A stretch of DNA of 64,000 nt from Desulfuromonadales bacterium (GTDB lineage Bacteria; Desulfobacterota; Desulfuromonadia; Desulfuromonadales; BM103), in the NCBI GenBank assembly GCA_027065695.1, contig JAMONP010000049.1, positions 1-64,000 of the forward strand. Direction: 5' to 3'. Position 1 is the first letter of the stretch; every line of letters begins with the position of its first letter. Of this stretch, positions 1 through 7,878 are shown piece by piece. A program made the position numbers and the translations under genes. Under the pieces are notes generated by a model. That model was not told where the DNA came from. It was given only the letters and a program-made list of their open reading frames with translations, and did not search any database.

Positions 1-651
1 GACGTAAGGGCCGAAGCCCCACTTTGAGGCCTGCCAACTGGTTGAGTTGGGCATCCCCCCTGTGCCGGTACGAATGACCTTGCCATTTGCCAACACCACT
101 TCCATACCGCAGGAAAAGAGAAAGTGTTCGCCATAAGGGGTATAACCGACACCACGGTCGAGGGTGTTGCCAACCGGACTGGCCATCGATGAGGGGGCCG
201 GGACATCGACCCACAGAGGGATATCGTTCTTCTTGAGATACTGCTGAAGGTCATAATAGGTAACCCCTGGCTCGACCAAGCAATAGCCAAGTTCGGCATC
301 AACGTCGATGATCTTCTTCATGGTCTTCAGGTCGACCACAATCTGTCCTGAGGTCGCTGGCGCGGCGGAACCATACCCCATGTTTTTACCTGTACTCACC
401 GTCCAAAGAGGAGTCTTGTATTTGTTGGCAATCTGAACAACCTTCTGTATTTCTTCGGTGGTCTTTGGGTACATCGCCGCCGAAGGTTTATGACTCTCTT
501 CGGTCTCGGCAACCATGATCTTCATGTAAGACTGCAAAGAGGCCGGATCGATACGGACCCGGTCTGCACCGAGAAGTTCACGATACTCCCGAATAGCTTT
601 TGCGAATGATTTTTCCGTGACTCCCTTGGGGAGTGCAACGAAGCGGCCCAT
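1..651 (-). CDS. pchF: 4-cresol dehydrogenase (hydroxylating) flavoprotein subunit, 5' part
   Basis: This is the first 217 codons of a flavoprotein that oxidises p-cresol to 4-hydroxybenzyl alcohol and 4-hydroxybenzaldehyde, passing electrons to a cytochrome c subunit. The rest lies beyond the left edge. A PCMH-type FAD-binding domain starts near residue 60 (PKTTEEIQKVV). It continues through TGKNMGYGSAAP (about 88-99) and PSSMASPVGNTLDRG (153-167), which are typical of the vanillyl-alcohol-oxidase/p-cresol methylhydroxylase family. The tyrosine that binds FAD covalently in this family would be in the missing part. The start is supported by GGAGG upstream of the ATG at 651. It is the last visible gene of an operon that supplies its cytochrome partner and a bc-type complex. 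A related alkylphenol (for example 4-ethylphenol) substrate is possible. Confidence 0.85.
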   Translation of the reverse strand, partial: MGRFVALPKGVTEKSFAKAIREYRELLGADRVRIDPASLQSYMKIMVAETEESHKPSAAMYPKTTEEIQKVVQIANKYKTPLWTVSTGKNMGYGSAAPATSGQIVVDLKTMKKIIDVDAELGYCLVEPGVTYYDLQQYLKKNDIPLWVDVPAPSSMASPVGNTLDRGVGYTPYGEHFLFSCGMEVVLANGKVIRTGTGGMPNSTSWQASKWGFGPYV

Positions 652-688
652 AATATATTCCTCCTCGACTAAAGCCTGAGTTTTTGAC

Positions 689-1105
689 TTACACCAGCAC
701 GGAAAAACTCACCCTGTGCCGATCATCGTAAGTGATGTAATGGAAACTGCCACCGCAGTCACTGATCGCTTCCTGTATCACAACGAAGTTCGCCGGGTCC
801 GCCACACCGACAAAAGTGTTAACTGTACTTTTCACCTCTTCATAAAGCCCCTTGGTTTCCAGGTAAAAATCGGTCACTGAGCCTGTCAAGGTATGCACCC
901 TCCAGGACCCAGGTGCGCTTTTCTTCATCTGCGCGGCGAAGTCAACTCCCATCTCCAGGTTAGGAACGAGAAGACATAGACCCTCGATCACCGCAGAATT
1001 GGCCGCCGCAACTTTGCGGGGGACTGCCGCTTCGGCAGAGACCGCTAGCACCGTTCCGGCCATGGCAATTTTTTTGAAAAAGTTTCGTCTGCTCTCATCA
1101 ATCAT
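689..1105 (-). CDS. Tat-exported small protein of the p-cresol operon, function unknown
   Basis: A 138-residue protein encoded between the cytochrome and flavoprotein genes of p-cresol methylhydroxylase. The N-terminus (SRRNFFKKIAMAGTVLAVSAEAA) is a twin-arginine signal with a hydrophobic stretch, so export in a folded state is likely. I chose the ATG at 1105 because AAGGAGAGG precedes it. The start lies inside the 3' end of the cytochrome gene, giving an 8-base overlap and probable translational coupling. No cofactor motif is visible in the mature part. Pseudomonads carry a small extra gene (pchX) in the same setting, so an assembly or chaperone role in this enzyme is a reasonable guess, but I did not recognise sequence identity. 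Confidence 0.7.
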   Translation of the reverse strand: MIDESRRNFFKKIAMAGTVLAVSAEAAVPRKVAAANSAVIEGLCLLVPNLEMGVDFAAQMKKSAPGSWRVHTLTGSVTDFYLETKGLYEEVKSTVNTFVGVADPANFVVIQEAISDCGGSFHYITYDDRHRVSFSVLV

Positions 1106-1478
1106 TTGCCTCTCCTTCAAATTCTGCCATCGGCTGGTAATCAGAATGGGTCTTTCGGTACGCGGCCAGATCCTTCAGATAAGTGACGATGTCATCCATC
1201 TCTTTCTCACTAACTTCTGACAGCCTGAAAGCCGGCATAGCGTTGTAGCCAAAACGAGTATTGTTACGGATATACTCAGGGTGCAGGTAATTGCCCTCTT
1301 TCGTTTTCATATCGAAGATTCCGATGGGACCGATCTGCACCTTCTCCTTGTGGCACATAAAGCAATACATGCCGAACACGTAGGGCATCTTCGGTGGTTC
1401 ATCTGCCTGAACCCAGGCACTAAGCAGCATTCCAAAGACCAGCAACGCCGCAAAAATTTTCAACGTTTTACTCTTCAT
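1098..1478 (-). CDS. pchC: c-type cytochrome subunit of p-cresol methylhydroxylase
   Basis: A 126-residue monoheme cytochrome c with a Sec signal peptide (KTLKIFAALLVFGMLL, cleavage likely after VQA). It has one heme site, CFMCH, and a downstream NAMPAF methionine that could be the axial ligand. In p-cresol methylhydroxylase the cytochrome subunit takes electrons from the covalent flavin in the periplasm. The start at 1478 follows an AGAGGAGTT ribosome site; the longer reading frame upstream has no better site. It precedes the small Tat protein and the pchF flavoprotein, which strongly supports the assignment even though the sequence is short. A general cytochrome c5/c551-type carrier is the alternative. 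Confidence 0.8.
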   Translation of the reverse strand: MKSKTLKIFAALLVFGMLLSAWVQADEPPKMPYVFGMYCFMCHKEKVQIGPIGIFDMKTKEGNYLHPEYIRNNTRFGYNAMPAFRLSEVSEKEMDDIVTYLKDLAAYRKTHSDYQPMAEFEGEAND

Positions 1479-1522
1479 CCTCTGAACTCCTCTTGGGCAA
1501 GCTTTTTTCAACAGCCTGACAA

Positions 1523-2380
1523 CTACTCCTCAGCAACAAATTTCTCGTTGGGATAATAGTCCCTCGTGAAAACCCTCTCTGTAAGGCTCAGGACATAAGT
1601 TGTCAAAGCCTTGAGCTGGGTGTCGTTCATTGCATAGATACGCATCGGCGAACCCGGTGTGACCTTCTGAGGATTCTTGAAGTGTTCCAGAACCCAATTC
1701 TGCCTCGAGTGGTCACCATCGATATGAGTGAAATCAAAGGAACCGGTACCCTTGTCGGCGAAAGCGGTCAGCACCGGGGCCATAACTCCGTCACCGGGGT
1801 CGACTTTGTGGCAGCCGGAACAGTGCAAGTCCTTAAAGAGCTTCTGCCCCAAAACCAGCTCGTCAGCCTCGATCGCCGCATAGTTATTGTGACAGTATCC
1901 ACAGCGGGACTGCATAAAGCCCTTTTCCACCATGGGATCAGGCCAATGGGCATTGGACTGATGAGTTGCCCCGTCGTAGGTCGTAGCCAACCCTTTACCG
2001 CCATGACAAATAGTACAGCCGAACTTTTCCACCGGATGGCTTTCCAAAAGCCGGGGGTCAGGATGTGTCGTAAGAGGTTGTTTGGCACCTGTGAAGAGAG
2101 AATCTTCAATCCCCAGGTGACAGGTTGTACAGCGATCGACCCTTCCAAGACCATCCAACATGACCTGCTTGATCTCAGGCTTCATGCTCGTAACCCTTTG
2201 GAAGAACACCGGGTTGGCAACGCGATCGATCTTTTCTAAAAGTAACGACTGATACTCTTGCTGATAATCCTTCCACTCACGTTTCCCGTCGCGGAACGCC
2301 ACTAAGCCCAACAGTGCAAAACTGGCCAATCCACAAATAACGCAAAGCGCGATAAGCTTTCGCAAAAATGCCCTTTCCAT
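1523..2380 (-). CDS. Membrane-anchored tetraheme cytochrome c of the bc-type complex
   Basis: A 285-residue cytochrome with an N-terminal membrane anchor (residues about 5-30, rich in leucine, alanine and valine) and four heme sites: CTTCH, CTICH, CGYCH and CSGCH. The last lies in a domain resembling a class I cytochrome c, with a later methionine (SPMRIYAM). The ATG at 2380 is chosen because TCCTCC at 2388-2393 (GGAGGA on the coding strand) sits 7 bases upstream; an in-frame ATG further up lacks such a site. The gene directly follows Rieske and cytochrome b genes, so it probably takes the place of cytochrome c1, receiving electrons from the Rieske centre or delivering electrons from the p-cresol enzyme. 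Confidence 0.85.
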   Translation of the reverse strand: MERAFLRKLIALCVICGLASFALLGLVAFRDGKREWKDYQQEYQSLLLEKIDRVANPVFFQRVTSMKPEIKQVMLDGLGRVDRCTTCHLGIEDSLFTGAKQPLTTHPDPRLLESHPVEKFGCTICHGGKGLATTYDGATHQSNAHWPDPMVEKGFMQSRCGYCHNNYAAIEADELVLGQKLFKDLHCSGCHKVDPGDGVMAPVLTAFADKGTGSFDFTHIDGDHSRQNWVLEHFKNPQKVTPGSPMRIYAMNDTQLKALTTYVLSLTERVFTRDYYPNEKFVAEE

Positions 2381-2419
2381 CCAGTTATCCTCCGTAGGCT
2401 TTGTACCTATAATGTCCAC

Positions 2420-2938
2420 TTAAACAACAAGCTTGGTCCTTTTGTGGTTGACCGTAGAAGCATCCACCACCAGAGTGCCCATATGATCCATGTACATCTC
2501 GTACCAGGGGAGATCTGTCGGTGCGGCCCCACCCAAAACCTTGCCCGTAGGAGCAAACCTGGAGCCATGGCAAGGACACGCATAGCCGACCTCAGGGTCA
2601 TTCTTCACCGGGTTAACAAGACATCCCAAATGCGTACAAACCAGAGAGATGGCATGAATACCCTCTTTACCCCTGACAATTTCAACACCGCGGCCTTCAA
2701 TAACGATACGACTGCCAATCGGAAAATCGCCCAACTTACCAACCTTGAAAACTTTTGCAGCTTCGTAAAGAACATTGGGTGTCATAAAGCGACCGAACTG
2801 AACGGTCAACCCTCCGGCACCTAAAGCCAGAGCCGTCACGGCCAATTTCTTAACGAAGCCTCTGCGGTTCTCTGCAACCGGCTTACCGGAGGTTTCAACC
2901 GACAGATCCGTCTCACCGCTGCTGTTTTCAAAAGCCAT
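2420..2938 (-). CDS. Rieske [2Fe-2S] protein of a bc-type complex
   Basis: A 172-residue Rieske iron-sulfur protein. The N-terminus has twin arginines and a hydrophobic helix (RRGFVKKLAVTALALGAGG), as in Tat-inserted Rieske subunits, which stay anchored with the cluster domain outside. The two cluster loops are CTHLGC and CPCHGS, giving the two Cys and two His ligands. The start at 2938 follows GGAAGGAG; the upstream extension lacks a ribosome site. It lies between the cytochrome b subunit genes and a tetraheme cytochrome gene in one co-directional run, so it is part of a quinol:cytochrome c oxidoreductase dedicated to the p-cresol operon. Confidence 0.93.
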   Translation of the reverse strand: MAFENSSGETDLSVETSGKPVAENRRGFVKKLAVTALALGAGGLTVQFGRFMTPNVLYEAAKVFKVGKLGDFPIGSRIVIEGRGVEIVRGKEGIHAISLVCTHLGCLVNPVKNDPEVGYACPCHGSRFAPTGKVLGGAAPTDLPWYEMYMDHMGTLVVDASTVNHKRTKLVV

Positions 2939-2978
2939 TTCATTTCTCCTTCCAAGAGGTGTCAACTTCAACCTGCCA

Positions 2979-3500
2979 CTACAACCATGGCCAATATATA
3001 TTCCAGTTCGGTCCACGTAAAAATTCCCCGATCAGAATAAGAACAATCATGACAATGACAAAAAGGGAAAACATAACGATGCCAAATTTACGCGTACCAG
3101 AGAACCAGACACCGACTCCCCTTGGATTCCGGTCCAGATATGGCAGCAACAACAGGGACAATACAATGACCCCAGGAGCAACTATCCCTCCCAAAAAGGC
3201 TGAATAACTGACTAATTCCTGGATGCCGACAAAGTACCAGGGGGCCTTGGCAGGATTGGTCGAATGAAGGGCATTGGCCGGTTCTTCAAGAGGAGCGTTA
3301 AAAACCATGGAGACACCGAGAATCACGATAAAAACCACCAGAAAAAGCAGGAGTTCACGAACCACCAGATGCGGATAAGTCATGACCATATTGTCAGGTC
3401 CCCTTTCAACCTGGAGGGGTTCCCCCTCGACAATCCCCATCAGGGAATAGGTTTTATCCGAACCTTTCGGGAATAATTCCTCTTTTTCAGATGCTTGCAT
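2979..3500 (-). CDS. Cytochrome b C-terminal subunit (subunit IV-like)
   Basis: A 173-residue protein with three membrane helices, corresponding to the C-terminal half of cytochrome b or subunit IV of b6f. The segment KAPWYFVGIQELVSY matches the quinol-oxidation loop. The canonical PEWY motif reads APWY here, so the usual glutamate is replaced by proline, a variation also seen in some low-potential or deltaproteobacterial bc complexes. The helix LLLLPYLDRNPRGV follows. The start at 3500 has a strong GGAGG site. Cytochrome b is thus split into two genes (this one and the gene at 3538-4281), as in b6f and several deltaproteobacterial complexes. Confidence 0.88.
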   Translation of the reverse strand: MQASEKEELFPKGSDKTYSLMGIVEGEPLQVERGPDNMVMTYPHLVVRELLLFLVVFIVILGVSMVFNAPLEEPANALHSTNPAKAPWYFVGIQELVSYSAFLGGIVAPGVIVLSLLLLPYLDRNPRGVGVWFSGTRKFGIVMFSLFVIVMIVLILIGEFLRGPNWNIYWPWL

Positions 3501-3537
3501 GTTTAAACCTCCTCGACGCTCTGGCCCATCTGCTCCC

Positions 3538-4281
3538 TCAATTATCCAACGGCCGCGACAAACCTCCGTCCTTGCGGATTCTCCAGAAATGCACCCCAAC
3601 CAAAGCCGCCATAACCATAGGCAGAACCGCAATATGCAACACGTAGAAGCGTAGTAAAGCCATTTGGCCAACCTCTGTCCCCCCCAGCATCAGGTAACGC
3701 AGTTCATCTCCGATCCAGGGTACATAGGTAACGATATTTGTGCCCACAGTAATGGCCCAGAAAGCCAACTGATCCCAGGGCAAAAGGTAGCCGGTAAAAC
3801 TCAAGAAGAGCGTCAGGAGCAGCAAACACACGCCGACAACCCAATTAAATTCACGGGGCGACTTGTAAGAGGCAGTATAAAAAACCCGACACATGTGAAA
3901 AAAGACAAAGGCCACCATGGCATGGGCTGCCCAGCGGTGCATATTGCGCAAGACCACACCGAAAGAGACGGCAAATTCAAGGTCAAGCATGCTGTTATAG
4001 GCCATATCAATAGAAGGGATGTAATAGAACATCAGCAATATCCCGGAAATGATCAGGATGACAAGCAGGTAAAAAGAGATCAAACCGAGACCGAGTGTAT
4101 ACCCCAGGCGCAGAGTGTTAAGGTGAACCCTTACCGGATGAAGGTGCAGGAACAGATTACCGAATACTACTGAGGCCCGTTCCTGGTCCTCGCTGCCACC
4201 ACCTCGGCGAATCACAGAATTTCTGATATTCACAGGCAGGAGTTTGATCGATTCGGCCAGACTGTAAGTTGCTTTATTCAT
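3538..4281 (-). CDS. Cytochrome b N-terminal subunit (b6-like)
   Basis: A 247-residue di-heme cytochrome b with four membrane helices. Heme-ligand histidines are visible in the helix containing RNMHRWAAH and FFHMCRVF, and in the last helix containing [19 protein letters not shown]. The sequence [15 protein letters not shown] is the conserved loop after helix C. The ATG at 4281 follows GGAGATATTT; an upstream GTG lies inside that ribosome site and is less likely. It forms the bc-type complex with the subunit IV-like, Rieske and tetraheme proteins. In Geobacter metallireducens a membrane complex between p-cresol methylhydroxylase and bc1-like components has been proposed, which fits this gene order. 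Confidence 0.9.
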   Translation of the reverse strand: MNKATYSLAESIKLLPVNIRNSVIRRGGGSEDQERASVVFGNLFLHLHPVRVHLNTLRLGYTLGLGLISFYLLVILIISGILLMFYYIPSIDMAYNSMLDLEFAVSFGVVLRNMHRWAAHAMVAFVFFHMCRVFYTASYKSPREFNWVVGVCLLLLTLFLSFTGYLLPWDQLAFWAITVGTNIVTYVPWIGDELRYLMLGGTEVGQMALLRFYVLHIAVLPMVMAALVGVHFWRIRKDGGLSRPLDN

Positions 4282-4316
4282 AAATATCTCCACGCTCTGG
4301 ATTCACTTCTGGAGCA

Positions 4317-6167
4317 CTATTCCCATTCCTCTTCACAGCGGAATTCTGCCATAGTGATGGCATCTCCAGGACATCGCCTGGCGCACATACCACAACGGAC
4401 ACAGCGGTTCTCATCCTTAATAATCGCGGCCATACCACTAGCCTGCGGTGACTCCTGTGCCATCATCCTGGTCAGGCTCTGAACTTCCTGATCGCCATAG
4501 ATCTTTGACATTCGGACAATTTTCAGAGAGTTGTCTACACAAGTAGCCACACAGGTCCCACAAAGCAGGCAACGCGATCGGTCAAATACAGTCTGCGTAT
4601 TACACTGACGACATCTGGCGGCCTGCCGGCGCGCTTGCTCTTCCTCAAAGACAAGAGTGATCTCATCCTGGTTCTTGACTCTTTCCCGGACGGCTCTCTT
4701 GGGTGGATTTTCCGGCGCTATAGATTCGCAGAGGGTATTCTCAAAGTCCGGTGCCAGAGCCCTCATATAGCCCCTTTTCTTCACCTGCAATGGCTTGCCG
4801 CGAAGATGGCTATGGATGGATCGGGCAGCTTTTTGCCCGTCGGCTATAGCGTCGGTTGCGTTTCTGGCAAAACGCCAACGGATATCCCCACCGGCAAATA
4901 CGCCGGGAAGGCTCGTAGACAGGTCATCTGCAGCACAAATCAGGCCCGTCGGTGTCATCTCCAGGCCATCCATCCCGGCCAGAAACGGCAGACTGGAAGA
5001 CTGTCCTACTGCCAGTATTACTGTATCTGCGTGCAAGGTAGTTATGGCTTCTGAAACGTAAACAGGATTGAACTTTCCGCTATCATCAAAGATCGATGCC
5101 ACAGGCAGAAACTCGATGCCAGTCACACACCCATTGTGCCCAACAATCCGCTGTGGACCCAGAGAAGGACAAAATCTGACACCCTCCTCCAGTGCATCCT
5201 CTTTCTCGGCCAAACTTACAGGCATATCGTCCCAGGACTCCAGGCAGGCAATTATTACCTGCTCAGCCCCCTGGCGAACGGCATGCTGAGCACAGTCAAT
5301 CGCTACCCCTCCACCACCAATGACCAGGCAGGTTTTTGCCAGCGGAACTTTTTCATAATCACGCACATAATCAATGCCGTGACACACCCCTTGCAACTCG
5401 GAACCTTCCAGATCCAGAACCATCGGATTTTGCAGACCAATACTGATGAATACGGCCTCGTAGCCCTGCTCGCGCAGGTCAGCCAGGGTCCTTTCCACGC
5501 CAATGGGACTATTTAATTTTATGTCAACACCAAGCTCCTGAATGGCCTCGATCTCTTGCAGGACTATCTTCTTTGGCAAGCGAAATTCCGGAATCCCCGT
5601 CCGTAACTGCCCACCCGCTAAGGGTGCCGCTTCAAAAACAGTCACCCGGTAGCCGAGAATGGCAAGATCGTGAGCAGCAGACAAACCTGCCGGACCGGAA
5701 CCAACTATTGCGACGCGAGCCAAAGGAACCTGCGAATCCCTTGTTTCTTTGATCTTCTGAGACAGTCTCGACATGGTCAAGATATGATTGCCCGTCTGGT
5801 CACTCAACCACTGGCCCCCATGTGAGATCTCGACAAGCCTTTTCACGATTGTCCGGGATGAAGATGCACCCTGCTGGTCACATGCAAAACGCTTCAAGGC
5901 CCGGAGGCCCACCGGGGTGCCCTCCTCCGCCTTACGACAGGCTTGCTCGCAGGGAGCCGTACAGACTCTGCTGCAAACAGAAACCAAAGGGTTCGACTGG
6001 CGGGCGATCAGGTAAGCCTTTTCATCATCTCCTTCAGCAATAGCCTTTACGTACCCCTTGGTATCGGTCCCCAAGGGACAAGCATTTTGACATTCTGTAG
6101 AAGCCTGATAATCCTCAAGTCCTGGGACCTTTACCTGGTATTTGTCGTTGAGGTCTAGCTTGTCCAT
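4317..6167 (-). CDS. GltD-like FAD/NAD(P) oxidoreductase with Fe-S domains, first gene of the p-cresol operon
   Basis: A 616-residue soluble electron-transfer flavoprotein. An N-terminal cysteine-rich domain (CQNACPLGTD, VCSRVCTAPCEQAC) resembles that of glutamate synthase small subunit. It is followed by two dinucleotide folds (GSGPAGLSAAHDLA and GGGGVAIDCAQ). The C-terminus has ferredoxin-type cysteine groups (CRQCN, CLLCGTCVATC, CVRCGMCARRCPGDA). The start at 6167 is set by GAGG seven bases upstream. Immediately downstream is cytochrome b, so it may exchange electrons between NAD(P)H or ferredoxin and the membrane complex on the cytoplasmic side. This coupling is inference; no membrane segment is present. 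Confidence 0.8.
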   Translation of the reverse strand: MDKLDLNDKYQVKVPGLEDYQASTECQNACPLGTDTKGYVKAIAEGDDEKAYLIARQSNPLVSVCSRVCTAPCEQACRKAEEGTPVGLRALKRFACDQQGASSSRTIVKRLVEISHGGQWLSDQTGNHILTMSRLSQKIKETRDSQVPLARVAIVGSGPAGLSAAHDLAILGYRVTVFEAAPLAGGQLRTGIPEFRLPKKIVLQEIEAIQELGVDIKLNSPIGVERTLADLREQGYEAVFISIGLQNPMVLDLEGSELQGVCHGIDYVRDYEKVPLAKTCLVIGGGGVAIDCAQHAVRQGAEQVIIACLESWDDMPVSLAEKEDALEEGVRFCPSLGPQRIVGHNGCVTGIEFLPVASIFDDSGKFNPVYVSEAITTLHADTVILAVGQSSSLPFLAGMDGLEMTPTGLICAADDLSTSLPGVFAGGDIRWRFARNATDAIADGQKAARSIHSHLRGKPLQVKKRGYMRALAPDFENTLCESIAPENPPKRAVRERVKNQDEITLVFEEEQARRQAARCRQCNTQTVFDRSRCLLCGTCVATCVDNSLKIVRMSKIYGDQEVQSLTRMMAQESPQASGMAAIIKDENRCVRCGMCARRCPGDAITMAEFRCEEEWE

Positions 6168-6291
6168 GATTTTCCTCTTCGTCATCCTTCGACACCGTAA
6201 TTGTGATCAAATTTATCGTTTAGGACGCAAGCAGGGCGTCAGACGGAACCTTTAACCACAAGAAGATAGAACAGAGTTATACTGGCATCAA

Positions 6292-6307
6292 TGCACGGGA
6301 TATGCCA
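6292..6307 (-). promoter_or_regulatory. sigma54 (-24/-12) promoter of the p-cresol operon
   Basis: The minus-strand reading is TGGCATATCCCGTGCA. It matches the TGGCAC-N5-TTGCW consensus at all four core GG/GC bases with the correct 12-base offset and differs at two other positions. Transcription would start near 6281, about 115 bases before the first gene. Paired palindromes lie about 130 and 150 bases upstream of that point, as expected for an enhancer-dependent promoter. Confidence 0.65.
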
Positions 6308-6401
6308 TCCCTGTCAGCTGCATATATATACGCATAACCAGTTGTAATTATGAGCTTATTTTAGGTGTCAAGCGAATGGCTGGATTTACACAGGACTTGT
6401 T

Positions 6402-6439
6402 CTATGAAATATCGTAAATCTTTTTATGAAGTTTCATAA
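6402..6439 (-). promoter_or_regulatory. Paired enhancer-like inverted repeats upstream of the p-cresol promoter
   Basis: TTATGAAGTTTCATAA at 6424-6439 is a perfect 16-base inverted repeat. CTATGAAATATCGTAA at 6402-6417 matches it at 12 of 16 positions. The centres are 22 bases apart, two helical turns, and 128 and 150 bases upstream of the predicted start. This arrangement is typical for binding sites of a sigma54 activator. Confidence 0.5.
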
Positions 6440-6443
6440 TGCT

Positions 6444-6496
6444 CAAAAAACCAGTGCCCCTCTCCCACCGTAAACACAATGAAAGAAGGGCCCTGG
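6444..6496 (-). terminator. Rho-independent-like terminator after envelope set 1
   Basis: On the minus strand a CCAGGGCCC arm (6488-6496) pairs with GGGCACTGG with one mismatch, across a loop of about 27 bases, and is followed directly by six T. It lies about 50 bases after the DUF1329 stop and separates that operon from the p-cresol promoter. Confidence 0.55.
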
Positions 6497-6547
6497 ATTT
6501 TCAGCAGAGGCAGCCTCAGATATATCAGACAGGCTATACAGAGCAGC

Positions 6548-7852
6548 CTATCTGCCAGAGGCACGCATATTTTGTACGGTAAATTTCGAAGCCGGGCTAA
6601 GTGCGGGATCGACGATGCCCTTGAACTTCCCGGTGGTACAGTGCTGAGCCTGAACATCGATCATCGAGAAACTGTCGTCGATAGAAACCCCGGTACCCTT
6701 ATTTTGCGGCAGGTGGAAATCAGGATGGGCCTGGGCGATAGTCCAAGACTTCCAGAGATCGCCTTTGCGGTCATACATGTTGGTTCGCGGAATAGTGAAG
6801 GTCTGGGCATCGAAGTAATGGACACGCTTGCTTAGAGGATGACCGGGGTCGACCGGTACTGCTTCTACCTCATAGACCTTGCGCAACTGCCAGGTGATAG
6901 CTGGGAAGCAACCACCTTTACCGACCATTTTTACAAACTGATAACCGTCTTCGTCTTTCTTTTCCTCCAGAGGCATATCGTTATGGTTGTAGAAGGGCAT
7001 AAGCAGTTCTCTGGTGCCGAGATATTTCCACTTCATGTCGGCAATGCGGCCGTTATAACCCTCAAAATCTTCGATCATCAAGTCAGAGCCGAGGAAGGCA
7101 TCGGTGACCTGACCGGAGGAGAGGCGACGGACCCGGCGCTGAAAACCGAGATAGAGGTAAACGTTGTCACGTTTCTGATCATCCTCATAACGATGGATCA
7201 GCAACTGGGTGTTCTTGACATCAAAAGGTGCCAGGACCTGTAAATAGGTGCCACGGAAAAGGTCAGAAGGGTTGGGCAGGATCTCGGGCTTCGGATCATT
7301 GACAACGCGATGAGTGAAGTTGAGAAAGTGAAAATTGAAGGTTAGGTTACGTTCGATCTTGCCGGTTTTCATGTTGCGGTACTGCCAATAGAAAGGCTTA
7401 ATAGCTGCGGAATCGCCCCAGTTGTAACCGTACTTGAAGTTCCAGGCCAGCTTCTCCCCAGCCCTGGGGTCGTCCTGAGATGGTTCTGCAGGGAAAGGCC
7501 GACCAGCGTCAGAGCCATTGATCGTGCCAACTTCGGCACCAAGCATCACCTTGCCAAGACGTGCTTTGGTAGCATCGACATAGTTGGGATGTAGATCAAA
7601 AGAAGTCGTTGCCGCTACGTTGATTTCATAATCACCGTTTTTTACGAACTCCAGCATAACCGGATCGAGCACATCTTTGGCGACTTGCCAGTTGTCAGCA
7701 TTGATGACCATGCCTACTTTGATACCCTCAGCATGAGGGACACTGTTTTTGTAAGGGTAGAAAGAGTTTTCCACATCCTGCAACGTGGCGGCATAGGTAG
7801 CCGATGTCATTAGAGTCAAGGTCATTAAAGCCAGAAATATTTTATTCAACAT
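6548..7852 (-). CDS. DUF1329 family exported protein (envelope set 1)
   Basis: A 434-residue protein with a Sec signal peptide (KIFLALMTLTLMTSATYA) and the DUF1329 fold, related to outer-membrane lipoprotein-binding proteins of the LolA/LolB type. Family features include GDYEINVAATTSFDLHP near residue 75, an ADMKWKYLGTRELLMPFYN segment and the late YDRKGDLWKSW motif. It is the last gene of a four-gene run (YCF48, RND, DUF1302, DUF1329) ending at a terminator. A second homologue lies at 33273-34550 in an identical gene order. The family often accompanies hydrophobic-compound catabolism, but its ligand is not established. Confidence 0.88.
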   Translation of the reverse strand: MLNKIFLALMTLTLMTSATYAATLQDVENSFYPYKNSVPHAEGIKVGMVINADNWQVAKDVLDPVMLEFVKNGDYEINVAATTSFDLHPNYVDATKARLGKVMLGAEVGTINGSDAGRPFPAEPSQDDPRAGEKLAWNFKYGYNWGDSAAIKPFYWQYRNMKTGKIERNLTFNFHFLNFTHRVVNDPKPEILPNPSDLFRGTYLQVLAPFDVKNTQLLIHRYEDDQKRDNVYLYLGFQRRVRRLSSGQVTDAFLGSDLMIEDFEGYNGRIADMKWKYLGTRELLMPFYNHNDMPLEEKKDEDGYQFVKMVGKGGCFPAITWQLRKVYEVEAVPVDPGHPLSKRVHYFDAQTFTIPRTNMYDRKGDLWKSWTIAQAHPDFHLPQNKGTGVSIDDSFSMIDVQAQHCTTGKFKGIVDPALSPASKFTVQNMRASGR

Positions 7853-7878
7853 GTGACTATTCCTTTCTGCGTTAGAGG

